Origin: Ascoidea rubescens DSM 1968
Lineage: Eukaryota > Ascomycota > Saccharomycetes > Ascoideales > Ascoideaceae
DNA length: 64,000 bases
Direction of reading: 5' to 3'
NCBI RefSeq assembly: GCF_001661345.1
Contig: NW_017962918.1
Span: forward strand, 1 to 64,000
A program made the translations under genes and the position numbers. The notes below the pieces were generated by a model, which saw only the letters and a list, made by a program, of their open reading frames with translations, made no database searches and had not been told where the DNA came from. Below, piece by piece: positions 31,916 to 42,598 of this stretch (its first letter is position 1; each line of letters opens with the position of its first letter).

Positions 31916-32826
31916 ATACTATTAAGCTATCTTTTTGGCGATTTTGAATGTTCTTCAGAATGGTGATGCCAGACAATTGACTATGGTCGATTCCTATATT
32001 ATGGATTCCAACTAGAAGTTGTTGTTTTAGTGTTTTAATGTAGCACTCAGCAATGGTCCTGTGACCCCAGAACAACAGATTGTTGAGATTGTTGAAAAAG
32101 CGTTGAAATCGTTGGAAAGCTGTTGAAACCTTATTTTATTTTGATGTTTTTCTGCAAAATATGGTTTTATTTTTAATATAAGTTCGACTGTGCAATGCAT
32201 TTGGTGCATCATTCAACTATTTTTCAACCGTGGTACGGATGAGTGGTAAACTCTCTAGGTGTGCTTATAAGAGATTGAATAAAAAAGAAACAATTTCTTA
32301 TTATTGCTTCAGTGTCAAAGTAATATAAATATTTTACTATTTTTCTGTTTTTCAAGGAAATTGACAATTCTGGGGCGGTTTATTAATGACTACAAATGGA
32401 TCAAGTAAACAAAAAAAATCGACATTAAAAAAATCAATAAAAATCAATAAAAATCAAGTAAAGTTAAGTAAAATTAATTAAAATTAAGTAAAGTTGAATA
32501 AAATTAAAATAAATGAAAAAAAACAGTTAAAAAAGTTTTTTTATCTTCAATAAAAAGAAAACACACAAAACAATACAAAAAACAGTAATAGAAAGTAAAT
32601 AATTGATCAATAAATAATAAATAATAAACAAAAGTTGTAAATAATATCGACTTTTATCAATTAATATATATAGCATTTACATTAATTGATAATGATTTAT
32701 GATTTGGGATTTATAATTTATAATTTATAATGATTTATAATTTATGATTTATGATTTATGATTTATGATTTGTGATTTATAATAATCGTATAAAAAATGA
32801 AAATAAAAAGTAATTAAATTTCAAAC
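31916..32826. other. Intergenic region with AT-rich minisatellite, downstream of SLT2
   Basis: Between 31930 and 32260 composition is mixed. Two short minus-strand frames (31869-32075, 32027-32212) have no motif I can name. From about 32400 the DNA is A/T-rich with degenerate AAGTAAAGTTAA repeats. At 32693-32785 there is a degenerate repeat of the unit GATTTAT. This is the 3' flank of SLT2 (minus). Confidence 0.5.
32693..32785 (+). repeat. Degenerate GATTTAT-type minisatellite
   Basis: About a dozen 7-10 bp units of the type TGATTTAT / TAATTTAT lie in tandem, just past the 3' end of SLT2. Confidence 0.7.
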
Positions 32827-34712
32827 CTAACAGTATCTATCTAAACCAAACTCTAATTCTTTTTCCAAGTTATCAAAACTATTAACATTGTGATTGTTAT
32901 TTGTATTGTTATCATTATTATAACCAGCGTTGCCAGCATTGTTGTTATTAGCATTAGTGTTACTATTATTATGATTATTATTTTGATAATTTTGTTGAAT
33001 ATAAATGTTTTCTTGTGGTTTTGGTGGTAAATCCTCTTCATTAACCGCTGGTGTTCTAAAATCCAATTGACCAACCTGAGCAATTAGACCTTGGTTTTGA
33101 GCTTGATTTTGACCTTGTGCAGCTTGGACAGCTTGTGCTTGAGCAATTTGAGCTTGATATTGTTGTTGATATTGTTGATATTGGTATTGTTTTTGCATTT
33201 GAGCTTCAATTTGAGCTTGAGCATGCGCGTGTGCTTGTGCTTGTGCTTGTGCTTGTGCTTGAGCTTGTGCTTGAGCTTGAGCTTGTGCTTGAGCTTGAGC
33301 TTGAGCCTGATATTGTTGCTGTTGCTGTTGTTGCTGTTGCTGTTGTTGATATTGTTCTAATTGTTGCTGATGAGTGATATCTGGAATTTCATCTTGAGAT
33401 TGGGGTTGAGATTGGGGTTGGATTTGTGATTTTGGATCCGAATTGACTGGAGTTTGTGGTATTCTGACACTTTCTCTGAAACTTCTAACTTCTTCAACAA
33501 TCAAGCTTCTCATTTCGTCTAAATCATTAATTTCTTCAAAACCAAAATCGAATTTTGTTTCGCAAGAAATCTCCTCATTTGGATCGTGCCAGACTTTCAA
33601 GTAAGCGTGATGTAAAGCTTGGTTGACGTCAATTCGTTGGGTTGGATCTAGAGTTAGCATTTTTTCTAGTAAATCCAAAGCTAGAGGGTTTATGGATAGA
33701 TTGGGGTTACCACTTAGACCTTGGAATAGCTTTAAGTATTCTACTTTGGGCATATAAGGTAGAGAACGAACATAATCTTGGGCTCTTCTGGAGCCGATTC
33801 TGACCAAGGTTTCCTCATTGGGAGTTCCAATGATTCTTAAGATTTGGTTTAATTGGTCAACATAGTCTTTACCTTTGAAGATTGGTTTGCCACCTAATAA
33901 CTCAGCTAATATGCAACCAACAGACCAAAGATCGATTGCCTTTGAATAGCTTTGAAAACTTAGCATGATTTCAGGAGCTCTGTACCATCTTGTGGCAACA
34001 TATTCAGTCAAAAAACCTCTATTTTTGGAGGGGTCTTCAGAGTAACCTCTGGCTAAACCAAAATCGCAAATTTTTAGTTCGCAGTCGGCGTTGACTAATA
34101 GGTTTGAAGGTTTTAAATCTCTGTGTAGGACATCAGCAGAATGGATATATTTCAAGCCGTTTAAAATTTGGTAGATGAATGATTGGTAGTGGTCATCAGT
34201 TAGGCGTTGTTTTGATCTGATGATTTGGTGCAAATCACACTCCATTAGTTCTTCATAAAGATAGATTTCGTTGAATTTGGTAGGGTTGACGATGTCTAGA
34301 TCATAGAGACAGGTGATGTTTTTATGGCCAGTGAAGTGCTTTAGTAGTTTTAGCTCTCGTAAGGCTCTTTTGCAGAGAATTTTTTTGGTGAAGATGTTTG
34401 TGACTTTTTTAATGGCAACAGAGCCCCCATTAGGGAGCTCTATGTATTTTGCTTGACAAACGATTCCATAGGCACCATGGCCCAATTCTTTGGATAGCTG
34501 GAATCGCTTGTCAATTGTAAAATCTTGGTTATAGACTCTGAAAACCGGGAGTAGTTAGTATATGAATTAGCAAAGAGCACCAGAAGGGGATCAAGTAATT
34601 AAGGAATGGAGCAAATAACATGGCAAAAAAAGCTAATATACAACTGGGCAAACAAATAGAAACGCTGGTGAACATACTTGTAGGTACGACGCTCTTGCTG
34701 GAAAATGTCCAT
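32827..34712 (-). CDS. SLT2: Cell wall integrity MAP kinase Slt2/Mpk1, with one intron
   Basis: This is the terminal kinase of the Rho1-Pkc1 cell wall integrity pathway. Exon 1 is 34678-34712 and exon 2 is 32827-34537. The 140-nt intron has donor GTATGT, branch point TACTAAC (34554-34560) and acceptor TTTCAG. The spliced protein has 581 residues and begins [18 protein letters not shown], matching the N-terminus of S. cerevisiae Slt2. Visible are the G-loop GHGAYG (31-36), catalytic HRD (150-152), DFG (170-172) and activation motif TEY (189-191). The C-terminal tail carries a Gln run and a long Ala-Gln repeat, then DLPPKPQE and the conserved end [11 protein letters not shown]. Without the intron the frame opens only at a TTG inside the kinase domain. 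Confidence 0.97.
33213..33312 (-). repeat. Hexanucleotide repeat encoding (Ala-Gln)n in SLT2
   Basis: Tandem units of the type CAAGCT/CAAGCA encode alternating Gln-Ala, with two Ala-His interruptions. It is flanked by a CAA/CAG run encoding poly-Gln (about 33313-33350). Confidence 0.9.
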
Positions 34713-35006
34713 TTTGCTTAGATCCAGGAGGGCAGAGGTGAGGATGAAGAGGAAGAATTGGAGGATGGGGGCAGCAGGCCAGATAGTAGCAGATATTTAT
34801 CAAACACAGACCAGCTCTGCTTTTGCTCGTTGGTTATATCGCTCTTTGGCTGGGTCTCTTTAGTCGCCGGAGCAGAATGGGAGGAATTTCTCCAGCGTAA
34901 AGGGGCCGTCAAAGCTTTGAAACAGCCGGTTGCAGAAGCACGAGAAGCGAAGAAAGAGGCAAACCGAGCAGAAGAAGCGACGTTGCAGAGGTAGACGAGA
35001 CACAAC

Positions 35007-35213
35007 ATGACGATGGACAGAGGGTTCTTTGCCAGCGCCTTTGGGCAATACAGGCTGTTGTACGCCAGACACTTCCAGCTCAACGACGATGAGATTGTGC
35101 TCGACATCAGCGATGCTGAGGCCCCCAACAAGACGCACAGGAAGAAGGTCCCACAGGCCCAGCAGAGCCAGCAGAGCCAGCAGAGCCAGCAGCATTGGGA
35201 ACTCGACTACTAG
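35007..35213 (+). CDS. Small ORF of 68 codons, possible gene
   Basis: This frame (MTMDRGFFASAFGQYRLLYA at its start) lies alone on the plus strand, between two minus-strand genes, in DNA richer in G+C than its surroundings. It has an ATG at 35007 and a second at 35013, an aromatic amphipathic N-terminal helix, an acidic middle (DDEIVLDISDAE) and a Gln/Ser tail made of QQS repeats. I do not recognise a family. It could be a real small protein or a compositional frame within the SLT2 upstream region. Its reading as a protein looks more natural than the overlapping frames. Confidence 0.4.
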   Translation: MTMDRGFFASAFGQYRLLYARHFQLNDDEIVLDISDAEAPNKTHRKKVPQAQQSQQSQQSQQHWELDY

Positions 35214-35486
35214 CTGATGGACAATGCGAAATGTGTATTAGTCCAATTATTTACTTGGTTGAAAACAGATATCAAATAGAATGAAAATTAATAAATACTC
35301 AAAAGAATTAAAATGAATTATGGAACGAAAAAGTAGAAAATGGAATAATGTAAGTGTAAAAATATGAAAATATAAAAATATGGAAATATAAAAATGTGGA
35401 AATATAACAGTCTTGGAAAGCCTCGATGCTGATTAACAAAATGTATAAAGTTGTTAGCTATGATCATGCTCAAGCCGGAGATATAA

Positions 35487-36491
35487 TCAAGAGGAATCGT
35501 CGCTCTCACTGTCACTGTTGTATAGATGGTTTCTGTTATGAACAAGAATATTATCGTCATCATCATCGTCGTCCTCTTCATCATCATCTTCTTCGCCATT
35601 TTCTTCATCATTCTTATCTCCAGCCTTTTTATCTTGGGATGTTTTATTGGTCAAAAGCTCATTGTGTTTTTCAATCTCTTGATCCAATTTCTTCTCTTTT
35701 TTCTCTAATTTTATACTATTTTTGTTCAAATTACCAGGTGCTTCCTCCTCGTTCTTTAGTTTTTGTTTTCCTTTTCCAATAGTATCGCCTTCATTGTAAT
35801 TTTCTTCATTATTACTGCCACCAATATTATCTTGAGCATTACTGTTATTTTTTTCTTCTTCACTATCTTCATCAGAACTTTCATCATATGGGTGTCGGAC
35901 ATACTTTGGGATTCTCTTATCGTGTCGGTAATTCATTTTTAGATAATAAACATTATTCTGAATATGTCTTCTAGCTGTCACCCAAACCCGTAAATTCTCT
36001 TTAAACCAAACTATTAACAATTTGCTAAATTCTAACAATATCTTATTGATTTCATACTTTGTATTAGAAATCAATTTAATATAGTTTTCATTAATCGATT
36101 GATCTATAATAGTAATATCCCTCTTGGAAATATTCAACAATTCAATAAACTTCTCAATATCCTTCTCCAATTTGTTAATAGCTATTTTTCTTTCATTAAA
36201 CGTCATTTGTTCAGGGTTTTGAGTAACTAACTTTTTTCCAATAAATAACGTTTTCCAATTGGTCAATAACGTCGATGAATTCAACTTCGAGTTAGTTGAT
36301 GAATCTCCATTGGAATTGGAATTAGAATTTGTATCACTCAACGCATTATTACTATTATTATTAACACCACTAATATCAGCATTAAAACCACTGTTACCAA
36401 AATTCCCAGTAAAATTATTGAATATGCTACTATTTATAGTCCCAATGGTTTCAGATCCTTCAAATATACTTTCACTAGCAGAATTATTCGC

Positions 36492-36529
<38 letters not shown>

Positions 36530-39437
36530 CGTTTTCATTATTATCATTAAGATTACTACTACTATTTTTCGTTGGTGAATTCATTATCGCCTCTTGTTCT
36601 TCTTTCTGTTTTAATTTCAATTTACTTTGTTCACGTCTCTTATAAGCTTCTCTGAAAGTATTGCTTTCTTTTGAATTTTGTTTTAAAACTTCGTCTAATT
36701 GATTCATTTTTTCATCCAAAAACCTTAGATCATTAATCTTTTTAATAAATTTCATCAATTTTTTAAATATTATTAGATATTGCAAATCTTTTAATTTTTT
36801 AAAAATCAAAACTTCTTTTAAAAAATTTTTGATGTTCTTATTCAATTCCAATAACGGCTCTTGAAATTTCACTATAAAGGAATATTTCAAGGCCTCAAGA
36901 TTGATATATTCATTGTCAATGGCTTGTCCAATTTTCTCAATCCCCGAAGATAATGAGTGAAATTTCTTAATTAATGGGTCTTCATTAATATTATTTGAAC
37001 TAGTTTCAGAATTTTTTTTAAAATTATTGTTAATATCAAAATTCAGTTGCTTATTAATGTCTAAAAATGGATTATCATCCAATGTATCCGCTGAGTATAA
37101 ACTTGAACTAAAATTATTGGAATTTAAATACCCAATATCATTTTGTTCATTTTGATTGCCACTAATTGGATTGCTATCCTTTGGAATATCAAATTCGCAA
37201 TCAAAATTCATTGTTGAAGTCCATTCCAACGAAAAAACATTATAATGAGCTCCTAGCTCTGACAAATTAATAATCAAATCGTTAATATTTTTAAGGAACT
37301 TTTTTTCTATAATTGAATTTAATGGATTAACAATTTTTATAATTTTTTTGCAAAACACTTCAAATCGTTTGAACGTTAAAAAATTATCGAAGGATAATGG
37401 ATCAATAGAATTTATAGAAATTTCTCTCTTTGATTTTGATGATAATATTTCAAACGAGCTTTGAGATGAAGTTGTAGAAAAATTTTTAGTAAGAGTGTTA
37501 TTGTTAATGTTGTTAGTAAGATTACTATTTTGAAGAAACGAGATTCGTTTTTGAGTTGCTAGGATTTCTTTATAGCCATATATCAATGAATCATAGTTAT
37601 TTAATGAAGAAACGTTGGGGTTTGGCAATAGAGAATGGAAGGGGCTTGGTTTAATAGGGTTGACAGGAGGAGCCAATAAAGAGTTGTTTGGAAGCAAAGA
37701 TATGGGAGGAATTTTTAACAAATCTTGGAAATTAACAACGGTTGGGTCCAAGAATTTATAAAAAATTTCGAAATTTCTAATTTGTTTAAATTTTAATAAA
37801 TTATTTAAAAAATTGCTTAATAGTCTTTTTCTTTTTTCAATTATTTTTAAATCGGAATTTTGAACGTTCAAGGGATTTTTAAAATAGTTTTTTAAAGAAT
37901 GTTTCCCAGGAATTGGAGAAATTAAAAGAGTTGGAAAAAATTTTATTAATATTTTTCTTAAAGAATCAAAATCCGAGTACCTCCTTTTGGTTTCTAGTAA
38001 ATTATTTAAATTTATGATATAAACAATGATTTTTTTATTTTTATAATCAGTGATTTGCAAAGCATCTTTAATTTTGATATATAGATTAGACACTGAATTT
38101 TTTTCAATAATTTCTTGAGGAGTGGGCAATGATAATTGGGAATAAAATTCTAAAGGATTATTATGAACCGATAACACATCTGAAGGAAAATCCACTTCAA
38201 CATCACTATAATGGTCAAGGTTGTTGTGTATGCAAGAAGTGATTGTATTGGAGTTGGTGTTGGACCTGCTAATATTATCATTGTTGTTATTATTATTAAT
38301 AATTAGATCAGAAAAAGGGGTGGGATATTGTATAGTTGATGCAGAAATAGATTTACTGTTATTGAGGTTTGTACTTGAGCTATTGAGATTGGGATTATTG
38401 ACGTTATTATTATTTAAAAAAAGATTCAAGTTAGCATTATTGGAAGAATTAATTTTATTGTTGAGATTATTAGTATGTGGATTGATATTGTTTTGGGGAT
38501 TTGAATTGTTTTTGTTATTATTGTTATTAAAGATTATATCATCGTCAATGTTTTCGTTTTGGGTGAAAATTGACGAAGTTTCTGAATTATAATTATTATT
38601 AAAAAAAATGGAGTTTTGAATTGAAATTTGTTCTTTGTTATTTAAACTTGTGTTATTAATGTTATTGATATTATCAATGTTGTAGTCTGAATCATAATTA
38701 TAATTTGATATTGAATCGTTATTTAAGCCGTTTTCGTTTTCAATTTCATTATCAGTTTCATTATTATTTTCAGTGTTGCTATTTTTTTCGTGATCAGCAT
38801 AATGGTCAGTATGATTGTTGTTATTATTACTATTATTATTTAAAGATTTAATATAAGCACTAACGTTCTTTTTATTTATGGTAGCATTTGGATCTATTGA
38901 AAAGGTGTCATCATTAGGATCATTTGTATCATTACTACCGTTAGTATCATTGCTGTGATTACGGCTATCGTTGCTGTCGTTATTATTGTCAGCTATATTC
39001 GAGGAAGACAAATAATTGCTGAAATAAACATTATTATAAGGATCAACAATATTATTCTGGAACCTGTAATCATCATCAGCAGCATTAGGGTTTGATGGAT
39101 CACTTTCGTTAGATAAATTGGGAGTGCTTGTTGATAAGAAGTTGCTAAATTTGAGAGAACTTGGATTGATGCTATAGGAATTGTGATTCAAATGGGTGTC
39201 TTGGTCGTCATTGAAGATTAGTTGGGAAGCAGTTAGGTCTGGATCGTCAATTAAAGAGGGTTTCTTTGCAGGAATATAGAAGTCATCGTCCAATATGCTA
39301 ATCTTATTTTTGGGTTTGTTTTTGTTGATATGGCTATTGTTGCTCTTGGAGGTGCTGGAGTAAAAAGGATTGTTATCGTTGTCGTAGTCATCATAGTCAT
39401 AGCCATAGTCGTAGCCACGACTGCCTTGGTTGGCCAT
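35487..39437 (-). CDS. PX-domain sorting nexin, Snx41/Atg20-like
   Basis: This is a 1316-residue protein. Residues about 1-440 are low-complexity Asn/Asp/Ser. Residues about 445-564 form a PX domain with the phosphoinositide-binding motif RRYSDF and the PPxxP-like loop LISPIPGKHSLKNY. A block typical of Snx41/Atg20 follows (LLPNNSLLAPPVNPIKPSPF). The remainder holds coiled-coil helices (about 690-930 and 1075-1160) suited to a BAR domain, interrupted by a long Asn/Ser insert. The C-terminus is acidic. Such proteins bind PI3P on endosomes and act with Snx4 in retrieval and selective autophagy. It is about twice the length of S. cerevisiae Snx41 (625), mainly through low-complexity inserts. Choosing SNX41 over ATG20 needs a tree. 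Confidence 0.8.
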
Positions 39438-39608
39438 TGCTGATCAGAGATATCAACAGAGAGTTCTTCACTAGGTCTGGAGGAGTTCCAACAATATCTC
39501 AGCAATACCAGAGGCGATAGGCAGCTAATAGCTCTTCATCAACAACTACAAGCCCATGTCCATTTTAAGCTGCGATTACTATTATGATAGCAGGCACGTG
39601 AGTGCTGT

Positions 39609-39618
39609 GTTCGAGTCC
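39609..39618 (+). promoter_or_regulatory. Isolated TFIIIC B-box match (plus strand)
   Basis: GTTCGAGTCC is an exact B-box core. The flanks match those of the site at 9612 over TGTTCGAGTCCC and then GAG, yet neither can form a T-stem. CACGTG lies 9 bp upstream. Confidence 0.45.
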
Positions 39619-39739
39619 CGGCAGAGGCAAAAAAATAGCACAAAGAAGCACCGCACTTTTGGTCTCTTTTTATTTATCCAAAACAGCGGAGTGTACATAT
39701 CTTTGCATATATGTGTGACTAGCTTGCCAGCCACAAATG

Positions 39740-39749
39740 GGAGTCGAAC
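39740..39749 (-). promoter_or_regulatory. Isolated TFIIIC B-box match (minus strand)
   Basis: The minus strand reads GTTCGACTCC, an exact B-box core, 121 bp from the plus-strand site and in opposite orientation. No A-box is present at the expected distance. Confidence 0.4.
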
Positions 39750-40318
39750 TGCTCCTTTCGGGTGAGGCTTCTTTGGGCTTGTCGACAAATGCTTTCACCT
39801 CAAAAGTATGAACAAAGATATGGGTTTTGCTGCTCAGTTGCTTGTTATTCATATAGCTTTGACTATCTCAAACCCACCAATTCACCAAATGCGGCAGAGC
39901 AAAGTGTGGGAAGAAAAATCAAATGCATTGTCCCCAATCTGCCAGTTGTTCTGCATTGGTTGGTCTGGTCTGTTTCATTTTTCTTACACAGACTAGAGTC
40001 CAGTACTAATAATGCCAATTGGATCCATTTTCTGATGATTTTTGAACTATTTTTTGGATAAAATAGGCAATGGCAATAACTTATAAAATGAATAAATAAA
40101 ATTAAGGATTTTATTTTTTTCTACCTAATCATTTTTGATGAATAATCATAATGAATCCTACTCAGATTTTTCTTTTGCAAATCGCTACAGGCCCTGATAA
40201 CTCAATTTTTATTAGAAATATCTTAAAATATCTTTCTCTAAAATAAGTCTGGTTAATATCATTAGCACACGATGCATGGGAGGGCGAAGCCAAAAAGATA
40301 TTGTATCTACGCATTCAA

Positions 40319-42598
40319 ATGAATATCACTCAAAATACTCATGGATTTGCAGGAAAGATTATCATCCCCAAGAATCGTAAACTGAGAACTTTGTGCTTAA
40401 ATTTAAATTCAATAGGTTTATTTGGTAGCTATATTGATCGGTATTTAAAACAATTCAAAATGATTTCTGTTGTCACTCTTTTTGAATCTCTTGAATACTT
40501 GAATCTATTCAAAATAAAATTTGAAAATTTAAATCGGTTCAAAATTATAGATTTATTCAACGGCGATTATTTTCATTTCTACTTAAACAAAAGCTCCAAC
40601 CAGTTTAGATTAAGATACCAATTCTACGAAATTGATCTTGAAATTCAAAAACAACCTCAACTAATGAGTTATTTGAATCAAGAATTTACTACAGCTGAAA
40701 AATTTAGAGGTAATTTTCTCTCTTTTTTTCAACATTGCAATAATTATTTAAACTCATTACGCTCAATATCATATAAAATTAAAAACACAAATTTACCGCT
40801 GATTAATTATAATTTTGACAGATTGCCCTATTTGAAATCACTCAATCTATCTGATAATTGCCTTACCGTTATTCCTAAATTTCCCTTATTACTTAACTTG
40901 AAATATCTTAATTTGAGCAACAACTTGATTTCAAGGCTTGAAAATCTCTTTTCTTTATACAATTTGGGATTTTTAATTTTGTCGCAAAATAGAATTGAGA
41001 AAATTGAGAATTTATCAAATCAAGAATTATTAAAAAAATTCGATATGAGTCAAAATCGATTATCTGACATAGAAGAACTAGCAAATGTTACAAACCTTCA
41101 ATTTTTAAACCTATCATACAATAGGATCTCAAAATTGAAAAATTTAACCTCATTGAGAAATCTCGAATCATTTATTTGCTCTTTTAATTCACTTGAAAAT
41201 TTAAGGGGCATATCGGCACTTTATAATATAAAAGACTTGGATTTATCGCATAACAAGCTTAATCATTCAATGTTTATAGATGAATTACTATTATTGAAAA
41301 ATTTAAAAAAGTTAACTATCTCTGAAAGACATTTTTCAAATAATGATGAAATATCAAAAGTACTTCTTCTATTAATTAAAGCTGGGTCGGACAGAAATAA
41401 TTTAATTACACAAAACAGTTCCATCTTGAAAAAACAATTTCTGAAAATCTATAATACTAAAAAGATCGATTTATTTAGAATTTTAAATGGAAACGGCAGA
41501 CGCAAGTCTGTAGAATTGAAAAAAATATTTGAATCAAACTTTGATGAGTTTAACGGTAATGATACAACCATAAAAAAACTTATATTTGAGTTGATTAAAA
41601 AGCAAGTTGATTATGTTAGTGATTGTATATCGGTATTATCTGCTGGAGAGGATTTTCTTCAACAAGACCACGATATTGTTAAACCTTACTCTCAAGAAGA
41701 TTTCCATAAACATTTTTTTGTACCATTTGGAATTATAGTGGAAGAATATAAAACGGATTTGGTAATACCTTTAGTTAAATTATTTGTTGTTGGAGAAGAA
41801 ATCAGTGGAGATAAATGGATAAATGTATTTAGAGTCTGGGCTTCTAAAACCGAAGAAAATTGGCTCAATTTTCTTTCTGATTTCTGCAAGGTATCGCAAT
41901 TTTTTGAATTTACAAAAGGGCTTAAGCCGTATGTTCCAAATGCACTACTGAAGTTTGACGAATGGAAAGATACATTGACTCAAAAAAAGATTATCGAAAC
42001 ATTAGAATTTAATTACTTGACATTAGAACCTTTTGATCCCACTAACACTAAAATTTTTTTATATGTTAAAGATATAGAAATAGAACTTGAAAAGCAAAAT
42101 ATAAAACATGATTTAAGAAGAAGATGTCAACTATTTTGGGACAAAATGAAGAATATAACCTTTAAAATCGATAGAGCGTATACATTTAATAAAATCAATC
42201 AGATGCAATCACTATTAAATTACAAGTTTACTAATTATGATCTCCAAAGTAATTTCCGGCCCAACAGTTTTTTCATATGGGTAGGAAAAACTTTAAAGGA
42301 ATTCAGAAGAACCCAACAGAAAATTTTATTTATACTTTATATCAACGCCGAGATAACTGTGGTGTCGTTTCTGCTTGAAAAATATTGTCTTGAATTTGAA
42401 CTTCTACCCTTTCAACATATAAATTGCGAATTCAAAATGATCAAAAAAATAAATAACCTCCAATGTAAGATTAGGATTTATAATTTAATAACAAAGAGGA
42501 AATACAAGATGATTGTCTACAACTATGTTAGTCTTTTCCAAAAACTTGATGAGAGATATAAACAGAATTGGCAAAATCAAATTCCAAAAAGGCATTGA
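40319..42598 (+). CDS. Leucine-rich-repeat protein with a RhoGEF-like (DH-PH) C-terminal half
   Basis: From the first ATG after the last stop (40319) this gives 759 residues. Residues about 160-335 form SDS22-like leucine-rich repeats (LKSLNLSDN, LKYLNLSNNLISRLENL, LQFLNLSYNRISKLKNL). Residues about 415-615 align by eye with the DH region of the Tus1-like protein encoded next door: IFELIKKQVDYV with IFNLLKNQLNYV, GEDF with GEHF, HKHFFVPF with YKHFFQSF, WLNFL with WLEFL. A PH-like segment follows (FIWVGKTLKEFRR, then KILFILYIN). In-frame sequence from an ATG at 40151 (MNPTQIFLLQIATG) also looks coding but is cut by TAA at 40244. The gene may therefore start at 40319, or be recently disabled. 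A Rho regulator is inferred. Confidence 0.7.
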   Translation: MNITQNTHGFAGKIIIPKNRKLRTLCLNLNSIGLFGSYIDRYLKQFKMISVVTLFESLEYLNLFKIKFENLNRFKIIDLFNGDYFHFYLNKSSNQFRLRYQFYEIDLEIQKQPQLMSYLNQEFTTAEKFRGNFLSFFQHCNNYLNSLRSISYKIKNTNLPLINYNFDRLPYLKSLNLSDNCLTVIPKFPLLLNLKYLNLSNNLISRLENLFSLYNLGFLILSQNRIEKIENLSNQELLKKFDMSQNRLSDIEELANVTNLQFLNLSYNRISKLKNLTSLRNLESFICSFNSLENLRGISALYNIKDLDLSHNKLNHSMFIDELLLLKNLKKLTISERHFSNNDEISKVLLLLIKAGSDRNNLITQNSSILKKQFLKIYNTKKIDLFRILNGNGRRKSVELKKIFESNFDEFNGNDTTIKKLIFELIKKQVDYVSDCISVLSAGEDFLQQDHDIVKPYSQEDFHKHFFVPFGIIVEEYKTDLVIPLVKLFVVGEEISGDKWINVFRVWASKTEENWLNFLSDFCKVSQFFEFTKGLKPYVPNALLKFDEWKDTLTQKKIIETLEFNYLTLEPFDPTNTKIFLYVKDIEIELEKQNIKHDLRRRCQLFWDKMKNITFKIDRAYTFNKINQMQSLLNYKFTNYDLQSNFRPNSFFIWVGKTLKEFRRTQQKILFILYINAEITVVSFLLEKYCLEFELLPFQHINCEFKMIKKINNLQCKIRIYNLITKRKYKMIVYNYVSLFQKLDERYKQNWQNQIPKRH

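Larger units (their letters stand above)
39438..40150. other. Divergent intergenic region with two opposed B-boxes and a GC-rich patch
   Basis: Between the sorting nexin (minus) and the LRR gene (plus) lies a GC-richer patch (about 39560-40000). It contains a CACGTG (39595-39600), a plus-strand TFIIIC B-box core (39609-39618) and a minus-strand B-box core (39740-39749). No A-box or tRNA fold is seen. Open frames at 39556-39765, 39582-39788, 39762-40061 and others have no motif and overlap each other. Confidence 0.55.

Noticed and set aside
31869-32212. Transposase-like frames after tRNA-Phe
   Set aside because: The frames are short with no DDE signature or terminal inverted repeats that I could see.
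33091-33377. Two plus-strand Leu-rich frames opposite SLT2
   Set aside because: They are antisense readings of the Ala-Gln and Gln repeats.
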